Source: Cynocephalus volans (taxonomy: Eukaryota > Chordata > Mammalia > Dermoptera > Cynocephalidae). Taken from it: DNA of 64,000 nt. Under the pieces are notes generated by a model, which was not told the origin of the DNA, did no database searches, and worked only from the letters and a program-made list of their open reading frames with translations. The position numbers and the translations under genes were made by a program. The DNA is taken from assembly GCF_027409185.1 (NCBI RefSeq), contig NC_084466.1, positions 79,032,501-79,096,500 on the forward strand. Direction: 5' to 3'. Below are positions 1 to 33,960 of the stretch, piece after piece. Positions within the stretch are counted from its first letter, which is position 1; the number at the start of each line of letters is the position of its first letter.

Positions 1-2450
1 AAGTGATTGATAAATGATGGGGACAGGAAGGGAGGAAAAATGGGAGGAAAGGGAGGAAAAATGGAAGGAAACGGAAAAGGGCCTTCTGTGACACATTCAA
101 CAAAGGCTTGTCAAATGCCTTTAAAGAACAAGAGAAAGAACAATCTCCAGGAGAGCACAGTCTCTGTGGGAATCAGTAAATAGGCCCTAAAGTCTGAAGA
201 ACTCAGACAGAAATCTGAGGCAGTTGAGCAGAGGCAGGGAATGTGGCATGGTCCCCCTTCTAGAAGACGAGTAGCAGTGGGGGTGAGGTGGGCTGGAAAG
301 GAGCCACAGAGATTCGGCGTGTACCCAGCTGGTCTCATCTCAGTAATGTAAGGGGACACCATAAACAGCCATATGCCCCTTGGATATCTTTCCTATGCAG
401 CCTCTAACGTAATCCACTAGAGAAACATTTAGGTGAACTTATTTAATTAAAATAGCTCCATTCTGGGAGCCAACACCTAAATCCATGTGAATTAGTTTCT
501 TCATATTGCTGGAAATAATTGGGGGCACCTGTTTTAGGAGGCAGCCGTGCTAGCTCTGGGAGGAGTATGACAGAGTGGGGGTGGCGGGGTGAAGCCTTGG
601 CATTTATGTAGCAGCAGCCAACGGCGTGGCACGAGGCCTGCTACCTACACGCCAGGCACAGCTCCAGACACCGGGCACAGGAAGGAGGGCCCTCTGGAGC
701 CCAGAGGAAAGGGGCTTTGGGGGGTTGGGAGGCAGCAGTGTGTCTGCCTGGGTCTCGGGGAGAGGTAATTGGGGGCTGGAGACAGGCATAGAAAGGCAGG
801 GGTAAGGAGCTCAAGACAGACTCCCCTGACTCTGTCTTGGGCTGACCCATTCCCTCCCTTCAGAGACAAAGAGCAAACATTTATGTTGTCAAAATATAAA
901 GAGTTGGTAAATGGTGAACTGCAAAGAGAGACTTTGCAAGCAGGAAATAAGGTGGACTAACGTATTTATGGAGAGGATACTTTTTTTTTTTAAATGAAAA
1001 GTAATTTACAAACTTCCTCAGGAAAAAGAGAATTGTGACTTTGTTCGGAATTTAAACAGCCAGTGTCAGGCTTGTTGGTCAGCACTATCAGCTAACACTA
1101 ACTGTGTTTTTTTCCAGGAAGTTGGAGTTGTACATCTTCTCCAATATACTTTTGTTAATATACTTTAACCTCATGTTTGTTGGCGCAGAAAGCAGTTGAA
1201 AGGTGTGTGTAATAATTTCAGAGTGACCATTCAGAATTGGCAAGACATTCCCTTTTTTGCTGTTTCCCCTTTAAGAGAATTAAATAAAACTTTATAAGGC
1301 TTTTAGTTATGTCTCTCTCTTTCCACATTATTCTAGTTGCCTGCCACTAGAGGAGCGACCCTTTGTGATTATATCCACCCTTGCCAAGAGGGGACTTCGC
1401 AATCAGGTAGTCAGCTCTCTTGAAGTGTCTGGAAGGGGGGATTTCATTTCACTTGGCACAAATAAGGTAAGAACAGTCTGACATGCTCAATAAAAACAGA
1501 TCCCCAAAGTATTATTTATTCTGCCACTCCCACTCTTCTGAATGGATTATTAATTAGTTTGGGGAAATGAATATACATATGGTTCCAAGAGCTTAATGTG
1601 CAGCCCCACAAGGGCACCTGTAATAACGCCAGCATCTCCAGAGCTTGGACACATCCTGGTTTCAGAGTCTATGTGACCCATAGAAAAATAAACCAGCACT
1701 TTGGTGGGTATTTTCTCACCAAAATGAAGGTGTTTCCTTTCAACAGGGCAAACCCAAAAAGTCTGTACTGAAATGACTCATCTGTATGCACAGGACTTTG
1801 AATTTACCCAGTTATAGCGCAGGATAGAAAGGACGCAAGATACTAACTCTCCTCCCTTTTCCCTTTTCTCACACATGCTGAAGAAACAAAGGAGAAAAGA
1901 GGAATCTATTTCTGGCATATGAATTTAGTTTTCAGGGTAATCAGAATATTATGTAGGGCAACAGCGATCCTAGCTATCCAAATACCAACTTGCTTTCTCT
2001 TTTCTACTACAAAAGAATGCCTAAGTTGACCATACATGTCAGAATTGTTTAATTTTCAGTAACTATGCAGGCATTCTAATTATTATTTCATAAGTAAGGA
2101 AGCTAAGCAAAGGAAAGCAGTGAGTTATGTGTACATTTCTAAAGGAAATGATTTGTAATCAGAAAAATTTTTCTCAACCATAGTTAGGATTATCTCCTTG
2201 GAGTGGGCAGTGCACATTTTCACAATAGCGGGCATGTCCTGTAGCCAAATGAGAGACATATGTCCCTTCTCTCGGATGGGATCTAATACAGGCGGGAGTT
2301 GTCTGAGTCATTCAGAGCTGAGTTATTGTTCTCCCTATCTTTTAGCCTCTGTGGTTCAGACATCAAACGGTGCTCTATTTTCTCTCAAAAACATGTCCTG
2401 AGAATATGTCCTTTTTGTACCAGTTAGGCTTAAATCAAAGCCTACAGATT
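1..2450. other. Upstream intergenic DNA
   Basis: No gene is supported here. All open frames are short and none resembles a protein family. The first 90 bases are purine-rich. Around 980 there is a run of T. I did not recognise an interspersed repeat in this stretch. Confidence 0.6.
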
Positions 2451-2451
2451 C

Positions 2452-2690
2452 AGACCACTAGCTCTCAACCGGAGATAATTTTGTCCCTTAGGGACATTTG
2501 GCAGTGCCTGGGGACATTTTTGGATGTCACACTGGGGGGAGGGAGGGGGGCAAGCAGGTCACCGCTACTGGCATCTAGTAGGTAGAGGCCAGGGATGCAG
2601 TTAAACATCCTACGATGCACAAGACAGCTCACACAACAAAGAATTATCCAGCCCAAAATGTCAACAGTGCCCAGGTTGAGAAACTCTGTA
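2452..2690 (+). mobile_element. MER5A-type hAT-Charlie DNA transposon relic
   Basis: The segment reads from a TCTCAACC start, through a GACATTTGGCAGTG block and a CATCTAGTAGGTAGAGGCCAGG block, to CCCAGGTTGAGAAACTCTG. This is the layout of the non-autonomous MER5A element. It is nearly full length, old, and non-coding. A second copy lies at 33531-33728 in the other orientation. Confidence 0.85.
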
Positions 2691-2856
2691 TTAGAGGAAA
2701 GCTGACAAATGTCCCTTTTCCTGATAGTTTATGATACAGTTTTTTCATTAAATCATTCAATAAATATTTATTGAGCATTTATAGAGCGTTGTAAAGAAGA
2801 AAGCAATCCCTGCCCCTGAGCCATACAATTCAGAGAAAAGTAAAACACATAAATGC

Positions 2857-2902
2857 ACACACACATACATACGTACACATGCATACATATGCACACACAC
2901 AC
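2857..2902. repeat. CA/TACA simple repeat
   Basis: Imperfect run of CA and CATA units inside the L2 relic. Confidence 0.8.
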
Positions 2903-3011
2903 AAGTCAAGATCATTGCAGATTGTGGTACATATTGTGAAGGAAATAAGTGGTTAACAATAGAGAGTAACCAGGGAGGTGCTTTAGATAATATGGTCAAG
3001 GAAAATCTTCC

Positions 3012-3530
3012 TCAGCAGGTTACTTGCTTTTGGCAGCAAGTAACAGAAACCCTAATTAAAGCTGGCTTAAACAGTGAGGAAATGTACATTTCACATAACA
3101 AATTCAGAGGTAGGTTGGATCACAGGACTGACTCATGCCCTCGGCTCCAACTGTAATTTTCTAGTTCTATCCACCTCTGTGGGTCAGTTTCCTTTTCAGG
3201 TTGGTAGTAAGGTCATTGTTCTGGGCCTCAAATCTTCACACAACAGTGCCTACAGGAAAGAGAAGGAGATGGAGGGAGGGGGAAGGAAAGGGTGATGGAG
3301 AGGGGCAGAGAGATAACCTTTATAGCCCAGCGTCCTAAGCCATAGTCCTGAGATTCACTCTGATTGGGGTGCCCTAGGTCTCATGCCCACCCCCGAGTGG
3401 TGACCGTGGCCAGGGGTAATGGGATGTGCTGATTGGCCTAAGCCAAACAGTGACCACCCTTGGCACTGGGTCTTGCACCAGGTTCTCCTTAATAACCAAA
3501 CCAAAACTGAGTGTACCCCTAGGAAGGGTA
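3012..3530. repeat. Old interspersed repeat, family not named
   Basis: Begins with a GGCAGCAAGTAACAGAAACCC block followed by GGCTTAAACAGTGAGGAAATG. Further on come the TGATTGGGGTGCCC and GTGATTGGCC-like blocks seen in a common dispersed mammalian repeat whose name I cannot give with certainty. It sits between two halves of an L2 relic, so it is probably a nested insertion. No coding capacity is seen. Confidence 0.4.
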
Positions 3531-4707
3531 ATGTGCTTACTGGGTAGGCATTCAGAAACTTCTACAGGAGATGAAATTTAAACTGGACCTTGAAAGATAA
3601 AAAGGAATTGGCCTAGCCAAGAGCCTGAGGAAGAGCTTTACTAGGCAGAGGAACAAGTACAAGTATCTTGAGGTGGGGAAGGAGGCCAGTGTGCCTGAGC
3701 ATCGTATTCCACTGGGAAAGTAGTCCACAGTGAGTCTGGAGGGGCAGAATGAACATTTTCCTAGACATTGAGTTTTTGTTAGCCACATTTGTTATAAAAT
3801 ATGATGATCCTTTTTACATTAGAAGAAAAACATTTTATATGTTTTTCCTATATCCTGGCTGCTAGCAGACAGGATAAAGTCACCTTAATTTTACATTTAC
3901 ATTTTTATAAGTCTCCGTTTCCTGGATAATTTCCCCAAGCATTCCTATTTTTAGATGATCATTCCAACATAACTTAAGGAGGAAATAGATTTTAGCAGAA
4001 CCAATGAACCTTTAAAAAATAAATTTCAAGTTAATATGTGAGAAGCAAACAAAAATTCTTTAGCAAGCAAATATTGAAAGAGGCTCAAATGGACAAGATT
4101 TCAGATATCTGACCATTCGTGATGCACTGGCATTACAGAGAAGCCATACAAAACGCATCTTGATTTAGAACAAGTTTTGTACTACTTCTGTAAACCTCCA
4201 GCACCTGGCACTGTGCTGACTACATAGGCCACCAAAATACTAATTCACACCAGAAGTTGAAGGTCATGTGCACATTCATATTTATTACTCTATCTACATA
4301 TCCACTCCTTTGCCCATCTCTAACTTCCTTTCAAGGAAGCCTGTCACAGCTTTTTATATCTTCTGCATATTATCTCTTTGAATGGCATTTCTGTTAGGCT
4401 TTTCTTCTTTTAATTTTGCATTTTTGTTCTATTGTTCTTTGGGAGCTGTCTGTCTCTGCTTCCAATTTTGAGGATCTTCTTGTTCTCTAACACAAATCTG
4501 GAATAAAACCTAATAATTGCAATGGTGGCTGCTGGCAGACAAAATAAACTCAATTTAATTCTATGTTTACTTTTGGATCCATAATTACATAACAAGGATT
4601 TGTAGGGATTGTTTTATCTTGTCCAAGTTTTATTCTAAAATTTCTGACACTATGACAGAAATAGTGTGAGAAATTGTGTGTGTAATAAAAATAAATAAAA
4701 TATAGAC

Positions 4708-4762
4708 GAGGGTATCTCAAAAAGTTTGTGGGAAAATAGAATGAACTATTTAAAGTACCCTC
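4708..4762. mobile_element. Short Tc1/mariner-like MITE
   Basis: About 55 bp with imperfect inverted termini: GAGGGTATCTCAAAAAGTT at the left, and AACTATTTAAAGTACCCTC at the right, which is its near reverse complement (4 mismatches in 19). TA dinucleotides lie close to both ends, as expected for a TA-targeting family. Too short to encode anything. Confidence 0.5.
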
Positions 4763-4964
4763 ATACAGTAATAAAATGTAATAAAGTAATAAAAAATGAC
4801 AAGAATTTTAATTAGATAATAAGTATGGTAGTTTTTAAGGCCTATCATCACTCAGATGTTCTGCTAAATAGTTAAGGTAAACCATTTAAGTAAATGGGGC
4901 TACTCAGTATCCACGACAGTATGGGTTGACATAGAGGTTGTGGCACTTAGTTTTCTTGAATAGT

Positions 4965-5130
4965 ATTACTTCTATTACTACAATTTATTGAATGCTTACT
5001 ACCATACTAAATATTTTATTTATGTCTAATCCTTCCAAAATCCCAGCAAAAATAGGTATTATTTCCATTATACAGTTGAGAAAACCGAGGGAAAGTAAGA
5101 ATTTGCAAAATGTTACACAGACAGTAATTA
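4965..5130 (-). mobile_element. MIR SINE relic
   Basis: Shows the inverted MIR order: TTATTGAATGCTTACTAC, then ATTATTTCCATTATACAGTTGAGAAAACCGAGG, then a diverged GTTACACAGACAG block. Confidence 0.65.
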
Positions 5131-5157
5131 GATAACATTACATAATAATGATATATG

Positions 5158-5300
5158 TTTAGTGCTTTACATGCATTTTCAATCATTACATAAACCCTAT
5201 GGTGGAACACAGGAAGGTTTAGTAGCTATTTTAAGGTCACACAGCTCATAATTCAATAAGAATAGCCAAAATTCGAGTCCATGAAGTCTGACTCCAGGAG
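5158..5300 (-). mobile_element. MIR SINE relic
   Basis: Contains inverted MIR blocks: AGTGCTTTACATGCATTTTC, AAGGTCACACAGCTCATAA and GAGTCCATGAAGTCTGACTCC. A further fragment with a similar tail may continue to about 5410. Confidence 0.6.
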
Positions 5301-5429
5301 GGATGGAGCTCTCACAAGCTGTACTTTATATAAAGCATCTCAGCAGTGAGTGCCAGGATCTGAACCTGACCCAATCTGTCTGGCTCCAAAGACCAAGAAC
5401 TGTTCATTTCTCCTCTCCGCACAGCAGTT

Positions 5430-6420
5430 TCCTCACATGAAATGTGGGAAGTAGAACAAATAATTTCAAAGTTCCTTTTTGTTCAAAACTGTTATGATTC
5501 CATGGATTTTAATATAAGGTTTTGAAAAAAGTTGGGGGGGCACAAAGTTTTTGGGGTGCATAACAAAAATTTTAAAATACAGTTAGCTATAATTATTTAA
5601 GAATACCACAACCCTGAGATAGCTACTATTATCGTCCCCTTCTAAAGATGAGTTGATTGAAGCATGTTAAGGTTAAGTAACTTAGTGGCAGCTAACCGTC
5701 AAAAAGCACATATAATTTACATATAAATGTAAACCTGGGCGTCCGGCCTCGCCTCTCATTGAACCTACTGGTGTTGCTGGACGACGAGGAATTGCCACAC
5801 TCCATCATGAGTTAGATTTTCCTAACTTGGTCAAAACTCCTATCCAATTTCACACTTATCCAATAACGCACGTTTGAACTGTCCTTATTTCTATATGCCC
5901 GAGATAAGGTAAACACGGAGAGCTCAAGCAAACTTTAAAAGGACCCAAAAAGGGCATAGAAGAACCGATAATATCAGCAGCACAGTTCCACCTTTTCTTT
6001 TTCTGACCGTGTCTTTACTGAACCTAAGTTAATGGGGAAATCGCTTTTCAGGGAAACGAAAGCTGTTTCAGATCTAACAAGAAGCAACACTTAGATACTA
6101 ATTCATGGCTAGGAGAGGCAAGGTCCGACAGGGTCCGCTTCAATCAGACGTATCGAAAATAAGCAGAAAGTGATATCACAGACAGCTTTCGAAATTACGT
6201 CACAACTAAAAAACGCTGTCTTCAAAATAAGTACTCCCGACATATTATTCCACAAAAGAACATCCCGCTGGCTGACGAATACCAGAACACCCAACACAAA
6301 CCCTGTGATCGTAAATGGCTTAAACTGACATTCCCTCAACGCACCGGTGGTAGGAGTAATCTAGACAATAACAGAGGCAAATGCAAAACAATCAAATCAA
6401 ATAACGCTCATTGCCAAAGA
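5430..6420. other. Upstream intergenic DNA before the CpG island
   Basis: No repeat or gene recognised. Base composition changes from AT-rich to GC-rich towards 6420, where the island starts. Confidence 0.5.
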
Positions 6421-6506
6421 ACACGCGCAAAGGGGACAGAAAAAACACAGCCTCTCCCGCGAGTCCCCCAAGACAAAGGCGAGCGCCGGCATGCACTGCG
6501 GCCTGG

Positions 6507-6525
6507 ACTACACGTCCCAGCATGC
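6507..6525 (+). promoter_or_regulatory. ZNF143/THAP11-type site 1
   Basis: Reads ACTACACGTCCCAGCATGC, close to the long SBS motif ACTACAATTCCCAGCATGC bound by ZNF143 with THAP11/HCFC1. It lies 809 bases before the start codon. A half-site (GGCATGCACTGCGG) precedes it at about 6488. Confidence 0.75.
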
Positions 6526-6548
6526 ACGGCGCGCACGTCTCTCGGCGG

Positions 6549-6567
6549 ACTACAACTCCCGGCATGC
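6549..6567 (+). promoter_or_regulatory. ZNF143/THAP11-type site 2
   Basis: Reads ACTACAACTCCCGGCATGC, with only a C for T and a G for A difference from the usual motif. It lies in the same orientation as site 1, exactly 42 bases downstream (four helical turns). Confidence 0.85.
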
Positions 6568-6808
6568 TCTCCTGACAGCTGGTCCTGCCTCTCCAGCTTT
6601 CCGGGGACCAGGTGTCTACAAAAGTGGGGTCTATCTCCGCCTGCTCCGCCTCCCTTTAGAGTCTAAGGGTCTGACACCACAGCCCACTAGCAAATTATTA
6701 ATATTACGGGTTTTTGAGCCATTCCTCATTGCCTGTTTTATTAGGACAGCAAAGAGCCTCTGGCTACGGCGGGCGGGGGCGGAGGCAGATCTGCTTGGCC
6801 GGCTTCGG

Positions 6809-6813
6809 CCAAT
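6809..6813 (+). promoter_or_regulatory. CCAAT box
   Basis: CCAAT in a GGCCAATGG context, about 200 bases before the likely transcription start. A candidate NF-Y site. Confidence 0.55.
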
Positions 6814-6877
6814 GGCGCCAGAGCGGCCTTCCTGTCACCATGGCAACGGCGGTCGTCCTCAGGGGGACCAGCCACCC

Positions 6878-6882
6878 ATTGG
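6878..6882 (-). promoter_or_regulatory. Inverted CCAAT box
   Basis: ATTGG on the + strand in a CCCATTGGG context, eight bases upstream of the first heat-shock element. CCAAT/HSE pairs are common in heat-shock gene promoters. Confidence 0.55.
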
Positions 6883-6890
6883 GCAGAATC

Positions 6891-6910
6891 TTTCGAGAAA
6901 GCTCGAGAAG
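6891..6910 (+). promoter_or_regulatory. Heat-shock element 1
   Basis: Four contiguous 5-bp units: TTTCG AGAAA GCTCG AGAAG. Units 1, 2 and 4 match the alternating nTTCn/nGAAn pattern and unit 3 has one mismatch. An isolated GAA just upstream (6886-6888) is one base out of register. This is a good HSF1 trimer site. Confidence 0.8.
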
Positions 6911-6923
6911 GAAGCGGAAGTGG

Positions 6924-6929
6924 CACGTG
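6924..6929. promoter_or_regulatory. E-box
   Basis: Palindromic CACGTG between the two heat-shock elements, the type of site bound by USF or MYC/MAX factors. Single short motif, so weak alone. Confidence 0.4.
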
Positions 6930-6967
6930 GAGGGGCCGGTGGAGGCGCCGGTGAGTAAATGCCGCAG

Positions 6968-6982
6968 ATTCTGGAAAGTTCT
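6968..6982 (+). promoter_or_regulatory. Heat-shock element 2
   Basis: Reads ATTCT GGAAA GTTCT, a perfect three-unit nTTCn nGAAn nTTCn element. It is nearest to the probable transcription start and about 340 bases before the start codon. Confidence 0.85.
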
Positions 6983-6993
6983 GATCAGTGCGA

Positions 6994-7000
6994 TACATAA
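6994..7000 (+). promoter_or_regulatory. Weak TATA-like element
   Basis: TACATAA, the only AT-rich hexamer near the expected start. If it is used, transcription would start near 7020-7030. CpG-island promoters often lack a TATA box, so this is a weak call. Confidence 0.3.
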
Positions 7001-7024
7001 GGCGGAGAAAGCGGGCCCTCCCCT

Positions 7025-30357
<23,333 letters not shown>

Positions 30358-30387
30358 ATAACATTAAATTGGCTTGTTCCTTCAATT

Positions 30388-30393
30388 AATAAA
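30388..30393 (+). terminator. Proximal poly(A) signal
   Basis: AATAAA 31 bases after the stop codon. Its use would give a very short 3'UTR. Confidence 0.55.
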
Positions 30394-31017
30394 ATATTTT
30401 TGCCATAGTATGTGACTCTATATAACATACTGAGACTAATTTATATTTTCTTTTTTAAGGATGTCTAGAAAATTTGTGTATTATATGGAAAAAGAAAAAT
30501 GCTTAAGTCTGTAGTCTTTATGATCCTAAAAGGGAAAATTGCCTTGGTAACTTTCAGATTCCTGTGGAATTGTGAATTCATACTAAGCTTCTGTGCAGTA
30601 TTACCATTTGCATCACTGAGGATGAAACTGAATTTTGTCTTTTGGAGGAAGAAACCAAACTGTACTGCTTGTTCAAGAGGGCTGTGATTAAATCTTTAAG
30701 CATTTGTTCCCGCCAAGGTAGTTTTCTTGCATTTTGCTCTCTACTTCAGCATGTGTGTGGGTGTGGATGTTTGTAAACAAGACTAAGTCTGATTTCATAA
30801 GGGCTTTCTAAAATCAATTCTGTCCAATATAATATGACTTCTTGCTTTCATATTAAGAATTCAATGAGTAAAACAAAAGCTAGTGAAATGTGTTAGCAGC
30901 ATGCAGAACAAAAACTTTAAGTTGTCTCACTGTACAGTACATTGTCATGTGAAGGTGTGAAATGGAAGTGGTGTCGGTCCTGTTGTAACTGAGGGTGAAA
31001 ACTCTTATGAGCTTTAA

Positions 31018-31023
31018 AATAAA
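31018..31023 (+). terminator. Distal poly(A) signal
   Basis: AATAAA followed by a GT-rich stretch (CTGTTGGTTTTGTCAC at about 31050). This is the better of the two candidates because of that downstream element. Confidence 0.75.
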
Positions 31024-31199
31024 GTTCATCTTATGGTGTCATTTCTAAACTGTTGGTTTTGTCACTAATCTAAAAAGGGGATTGGGGGAGAGGATTATGA
31101 ATTATTGTAGCAGAAATGAAGTTACTTAGTGTGAAAATCCAGTTTTCCTTTTTTGCTTCAGTTTATATATGCTCTCTCTTCATGTAGCTTTCTACTGAG

Positions 31200-31590
31200 G
31201 GAAAAATAGTATATGTTTATTATATTAAAACACTTTTAAATAGAAAGTGAATATAATTTAAAATTATACCACCAAGAAAAAAACGTTAACATTTTGTTAC
31301 ATATTCTCCATGACTCTTACCTGTAATGATGGGTGCATCTGTGTGGGTGTAAGTGTATGTGCTACAGTGTTGTGGGCTGTTTTCTAAAACTGTGTACCAG
31401 GGAAACCCATCAGTAAATATAGTGTGGTGTCATTACAGCTTCACAGACATGGTGAGTTCCATTATAAAGACATACATAAATATGTTTTATTTAATCCCAC
31501 TATTGGTAGGTTTAGGTGTTTCTCAAGTTTTTGATATTCTAAATAATGCTGCAGTGAATCTTGTCTATCCAGTTATTACTTTCAAAGGAC
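31200..31590 (-). mobile_element. Old L1 fragment
   Basis: Inverted L1 3' ORF2 text: TTTATTTAATCCCACTATTGG, TTTAGGTGTTTCTCAAG, TCTAAATAATGCTGCAGTGAA. The matching left part is diverged. More of it may lie at 31930-32095. Confidence 0.55.
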
Positions 31591-32096
31591 AACATTGGAG
31601 AAGTGTTGGGTTTGGTGGAGAGAAGACGTGTGCTAGAACAAATGACCAGGCTGCCAGCGAGGGCACAACAAGTGATGCTGCCTTCACCAGGGCCAGTTTT
31701 ACCTCATGTGAGGGGATTAGTCTTTTACCTGTAGCCGTCTATTATACTAGCTACTGTTTGGCTACTCTCCTTTCACACAGAGTGACTACTCTTAATAAAC
31801 CTCACTGGTGGCTTTTAATTTTCAAGGTCATACAGGAAGTATCAATTAGGAAAACAAACTCCACTACTCAGGTTACTCAGATTTTAAAGCCCACACTCTG
31901 AACAACCCTAGACTAGCTAATTTGTCATTTTGTATGTCTGTGTTTCAAAACATCTTAAGATTTGCCTTTTTTCATGAATTATGTATTTTGCTTATTTGTA
32001 ATGTTTGAATGTTTATATTTTTAAGGATCTTAATCATTTGTCAGTTATCCAATATTTCCACAGTTTAATTTCTTTTAACTATGTTTTTACCATTTA

Positions 32097-32248
32097 AAAA
32101 GCATTAAATTTTCCCCATACCAGTCAGCCACCAAAAGGAGAAGAGGCTAGCTGATTAGCTCAGTTGGTTAGACCACAGCCTTATTTTTAACACGAAGGTT
32201 CAGGTCCCTGTCCCAGCCAGCCACCCAAAATTAAAAGCCTTAAGTTTT
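32097..32248 (+). mobile_element. 5'-truncated dimeric tRNA-Ile SINE with target-site duplication
   Basis: Body 32113-32232. It starts with CCCCATACCAGTCAGCCACC, the tail end of a first unit, then a complete second unit GCTGATTAGCTCAGTTGG to CCCTGTCCCAGCCAGCCACC. It is flanked by AAAAGCATTAAATTTT and AAAAGCCTTAAGTTTT (14 of 16 identical). Same family as the SINE at 12795. Confidence 0.8.
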
Positions 32249-33339
32249 TATGTAATCTCTTATATGGTTTTCCTTATGTTCTTTTCTTTTATTTTTTAAT
32301 GCACCCTAATGTGTACTCCATAGGTATTTATTTACCCATTGAGAGGTGGAGATAGGTTAGTGTTCTATGTACAACTGAGAAGCTCGTAAGAATAAATGAA
32401 AGATTTGTTTAAAAATATGAACAGGAAAATATTTTCCTCTCAAAATAAAACCTGATCATAATGGAGGAAGCATCAGTCTTGCCTAAATCAGTCTTTTTAT
32501 TAAAAGCTAGAAATTTTCTTTAGCATAACTTTTCTGTAAAGATGAATCAGTATTTTAAAAAATAGTTCAACTGGCTATGTTGAGTCATGCTAGTAACAAT
32601 GAACAGAATTGAACTTTGAGTCTAACTCATCGTGAACATTGGTTATGTCCAAGCAATGATTAAATTGCTTTCTTGGACAAAATCCCCAATGTTTACTTGA
32701 TTTTTATTGTCCTTGATTTTCATCACAAATAACTGTGTCGTGTATAATTAGTTCGTCTAGTGTAACGTGCCTCTCTACAAAACAGCCTGTCAGAAGTTAC
32801 TTTCTGAAAGGCCAAAAAACTTCAGTTGTGATGAATGACTTGCAACATTCACAATATTTTTTTGTGCATCATTACCACTTATCAATTACTTTCAGACTTT
32901 TATCTCGCCTGTGGTCTGTGATTGCTATGGAGGAATATCTCTGTCACATGTAATCATGGTGTAAAACAATCATGCTTTTCTGGGGAGACCGAGTCTTCAA
33001 GACTATTTGAAGAGAGAGGTTCTTTCTCAAAGTACTGAGTAATTATGCTCTCCTAGTGAGCAAGATGATAAGAAAAGTTCCCCTATCTGTTCTGGCCTGT
33101 GTGCTATGGTTTTCTCCTAGTGGTCTATCTCTGCCAGCCTTGAGGACTTCCTAAAAGACCACCAGTCAAAACTAGTTATTCTTGGGTCTGTGTTAGCATG
33201 TTGTTTGTAAATAACATAGCCATGTGTGATGTATTGAAAGGTCTAGGATAATTAGCTTTTCCAGTCACTAGGGGTTTCATTTCCTCAGAATTGTAGTATA
33301 CTATGGGCTCTTAACAGTTCTTTTCTGCTTAAGGGCAGG

Positions 33340-33510
33340 TGGCAGTATGGTTTAAAGGAAAGAGCACCTTTTGAGTAGGAAGAGATTTAGATTCACATCC
33401 CACGGTCCAAACCATGCTACCCCTCAAGCACTGTGGTTTGTAGGCCCATCATTTCTCTGAATCCCCATTTCCTCATCCAAACCTACATAACCTCAGCTGG
33501 ACCAGTCTGA
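33340..33510 (+). mobile_element. MIR SINE relic
   Basis: Sense MIR: GGCAGTATGGTTTAAAGG, AAGAGCACCTTTTGAGTAGG, TCTGAATCCCCATTTCCTCA. Confidence 0.6.
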
Positions 33511-33530
33511 CATTGTGGACTCCTCTAGGG

Positions 33531-33728
33531 CAGGGTTTCTCCATTGTGGCACTGTTGACATTTAGGACTGGATAATTCATTGTTGGGATGGCTGTCCTAT
33601 GCTTTTAGGATGTTTAACAACATCTCTGGCCTCTACCCATCAGATGCCAGTTGTACCCCTCACCCTGGTTGTACCCCTCACCTTGTATGTGACAACCAAA
33701 AGTGTCCTCTGTCCCTTGAGAACCACTG
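33531..33728 (-). mobile_element. MER5A-type DNA transposon relic
   Basis: Inverted relative to the copy at 2452: CAGGGTTTCTCCATTGTGG, GACTGGATAATTCATTGT, CTCTGGCCTCTACCCATC, and the terminus CCCTTGAGAACCACTG. It carries an 18-bp internal tandem duplication at 33650-33685. Confidence 0.85.
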
Positions 33729-33769
33729 AACTTCAAAACAATATACAAACAGAAGGGAGTGAATTAGTC

Positions 33770-33960
33770 CTTACTGAATGCCTCCCGGTGATCTGGCACT
33801 GTGCTAGGTGCCCTTACTCAGGCCTCACACTAATCCTCTCAGTATTATTTTCCCAATATTACAGGTGACAAAATGGGGTGAAAGACACAGTCTGACCAAG
33901 TTAAAAGGTCAATCAAAACTTAGATCTGACTGACTCCAAAGCCCATGTTCTCTGTCTGGT
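33770..33960 (-). mobile_element. MIR SINE relic
   Basis: Inverted MIR: GGCACTGTGCTAGGTGCCC, CACACTAATCCTCTCAGTATT, TTACAGGTGACAAAATGGGG, CTGACTCCAAAGCCCATG. Confidence 0.7.

Larger units (their letters stand above)
2748..3715 (-). mobile_element. L2 LINE relic, interrupted
   Basis: The left part (2748-3005) has the inverted L2 3' end signature (TTCAATAAATATTTATTGAGCA, then loss of similarity and a GGTCAAGGAAAATCTTCCTC block). The right part (3535-3715) continues with the typical L2 text about a gain in GAAATTTAAACTGGACCTTGAA. A different repeat fills the gap, so the L2 appears split by a later insertion. Confidence 0.6.
30358..31045 (+). other. HSPH1 3'UTR
   Basis: Runs from the TAG stop to just past the second poly(A) signal. 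The terminal exon therefore spans 30151 to about 31045. The exact cleavage site is inferred. Confidence 0.65.

Noticed and set aside
31353-31901. 182-codon + strand open frame after HSPH1
   Set aside because: It crosses an inverted L1 fragment, has no domain and lies beyond the HSPH1 poly(A) signal.
32140-32220. Possible tRNA gene (TAGCTCAGTTGGTTAGA)
   Set aside because: Second unit of a truncated SINE dimer with target-site duplication; the anticodon arm is degraded.
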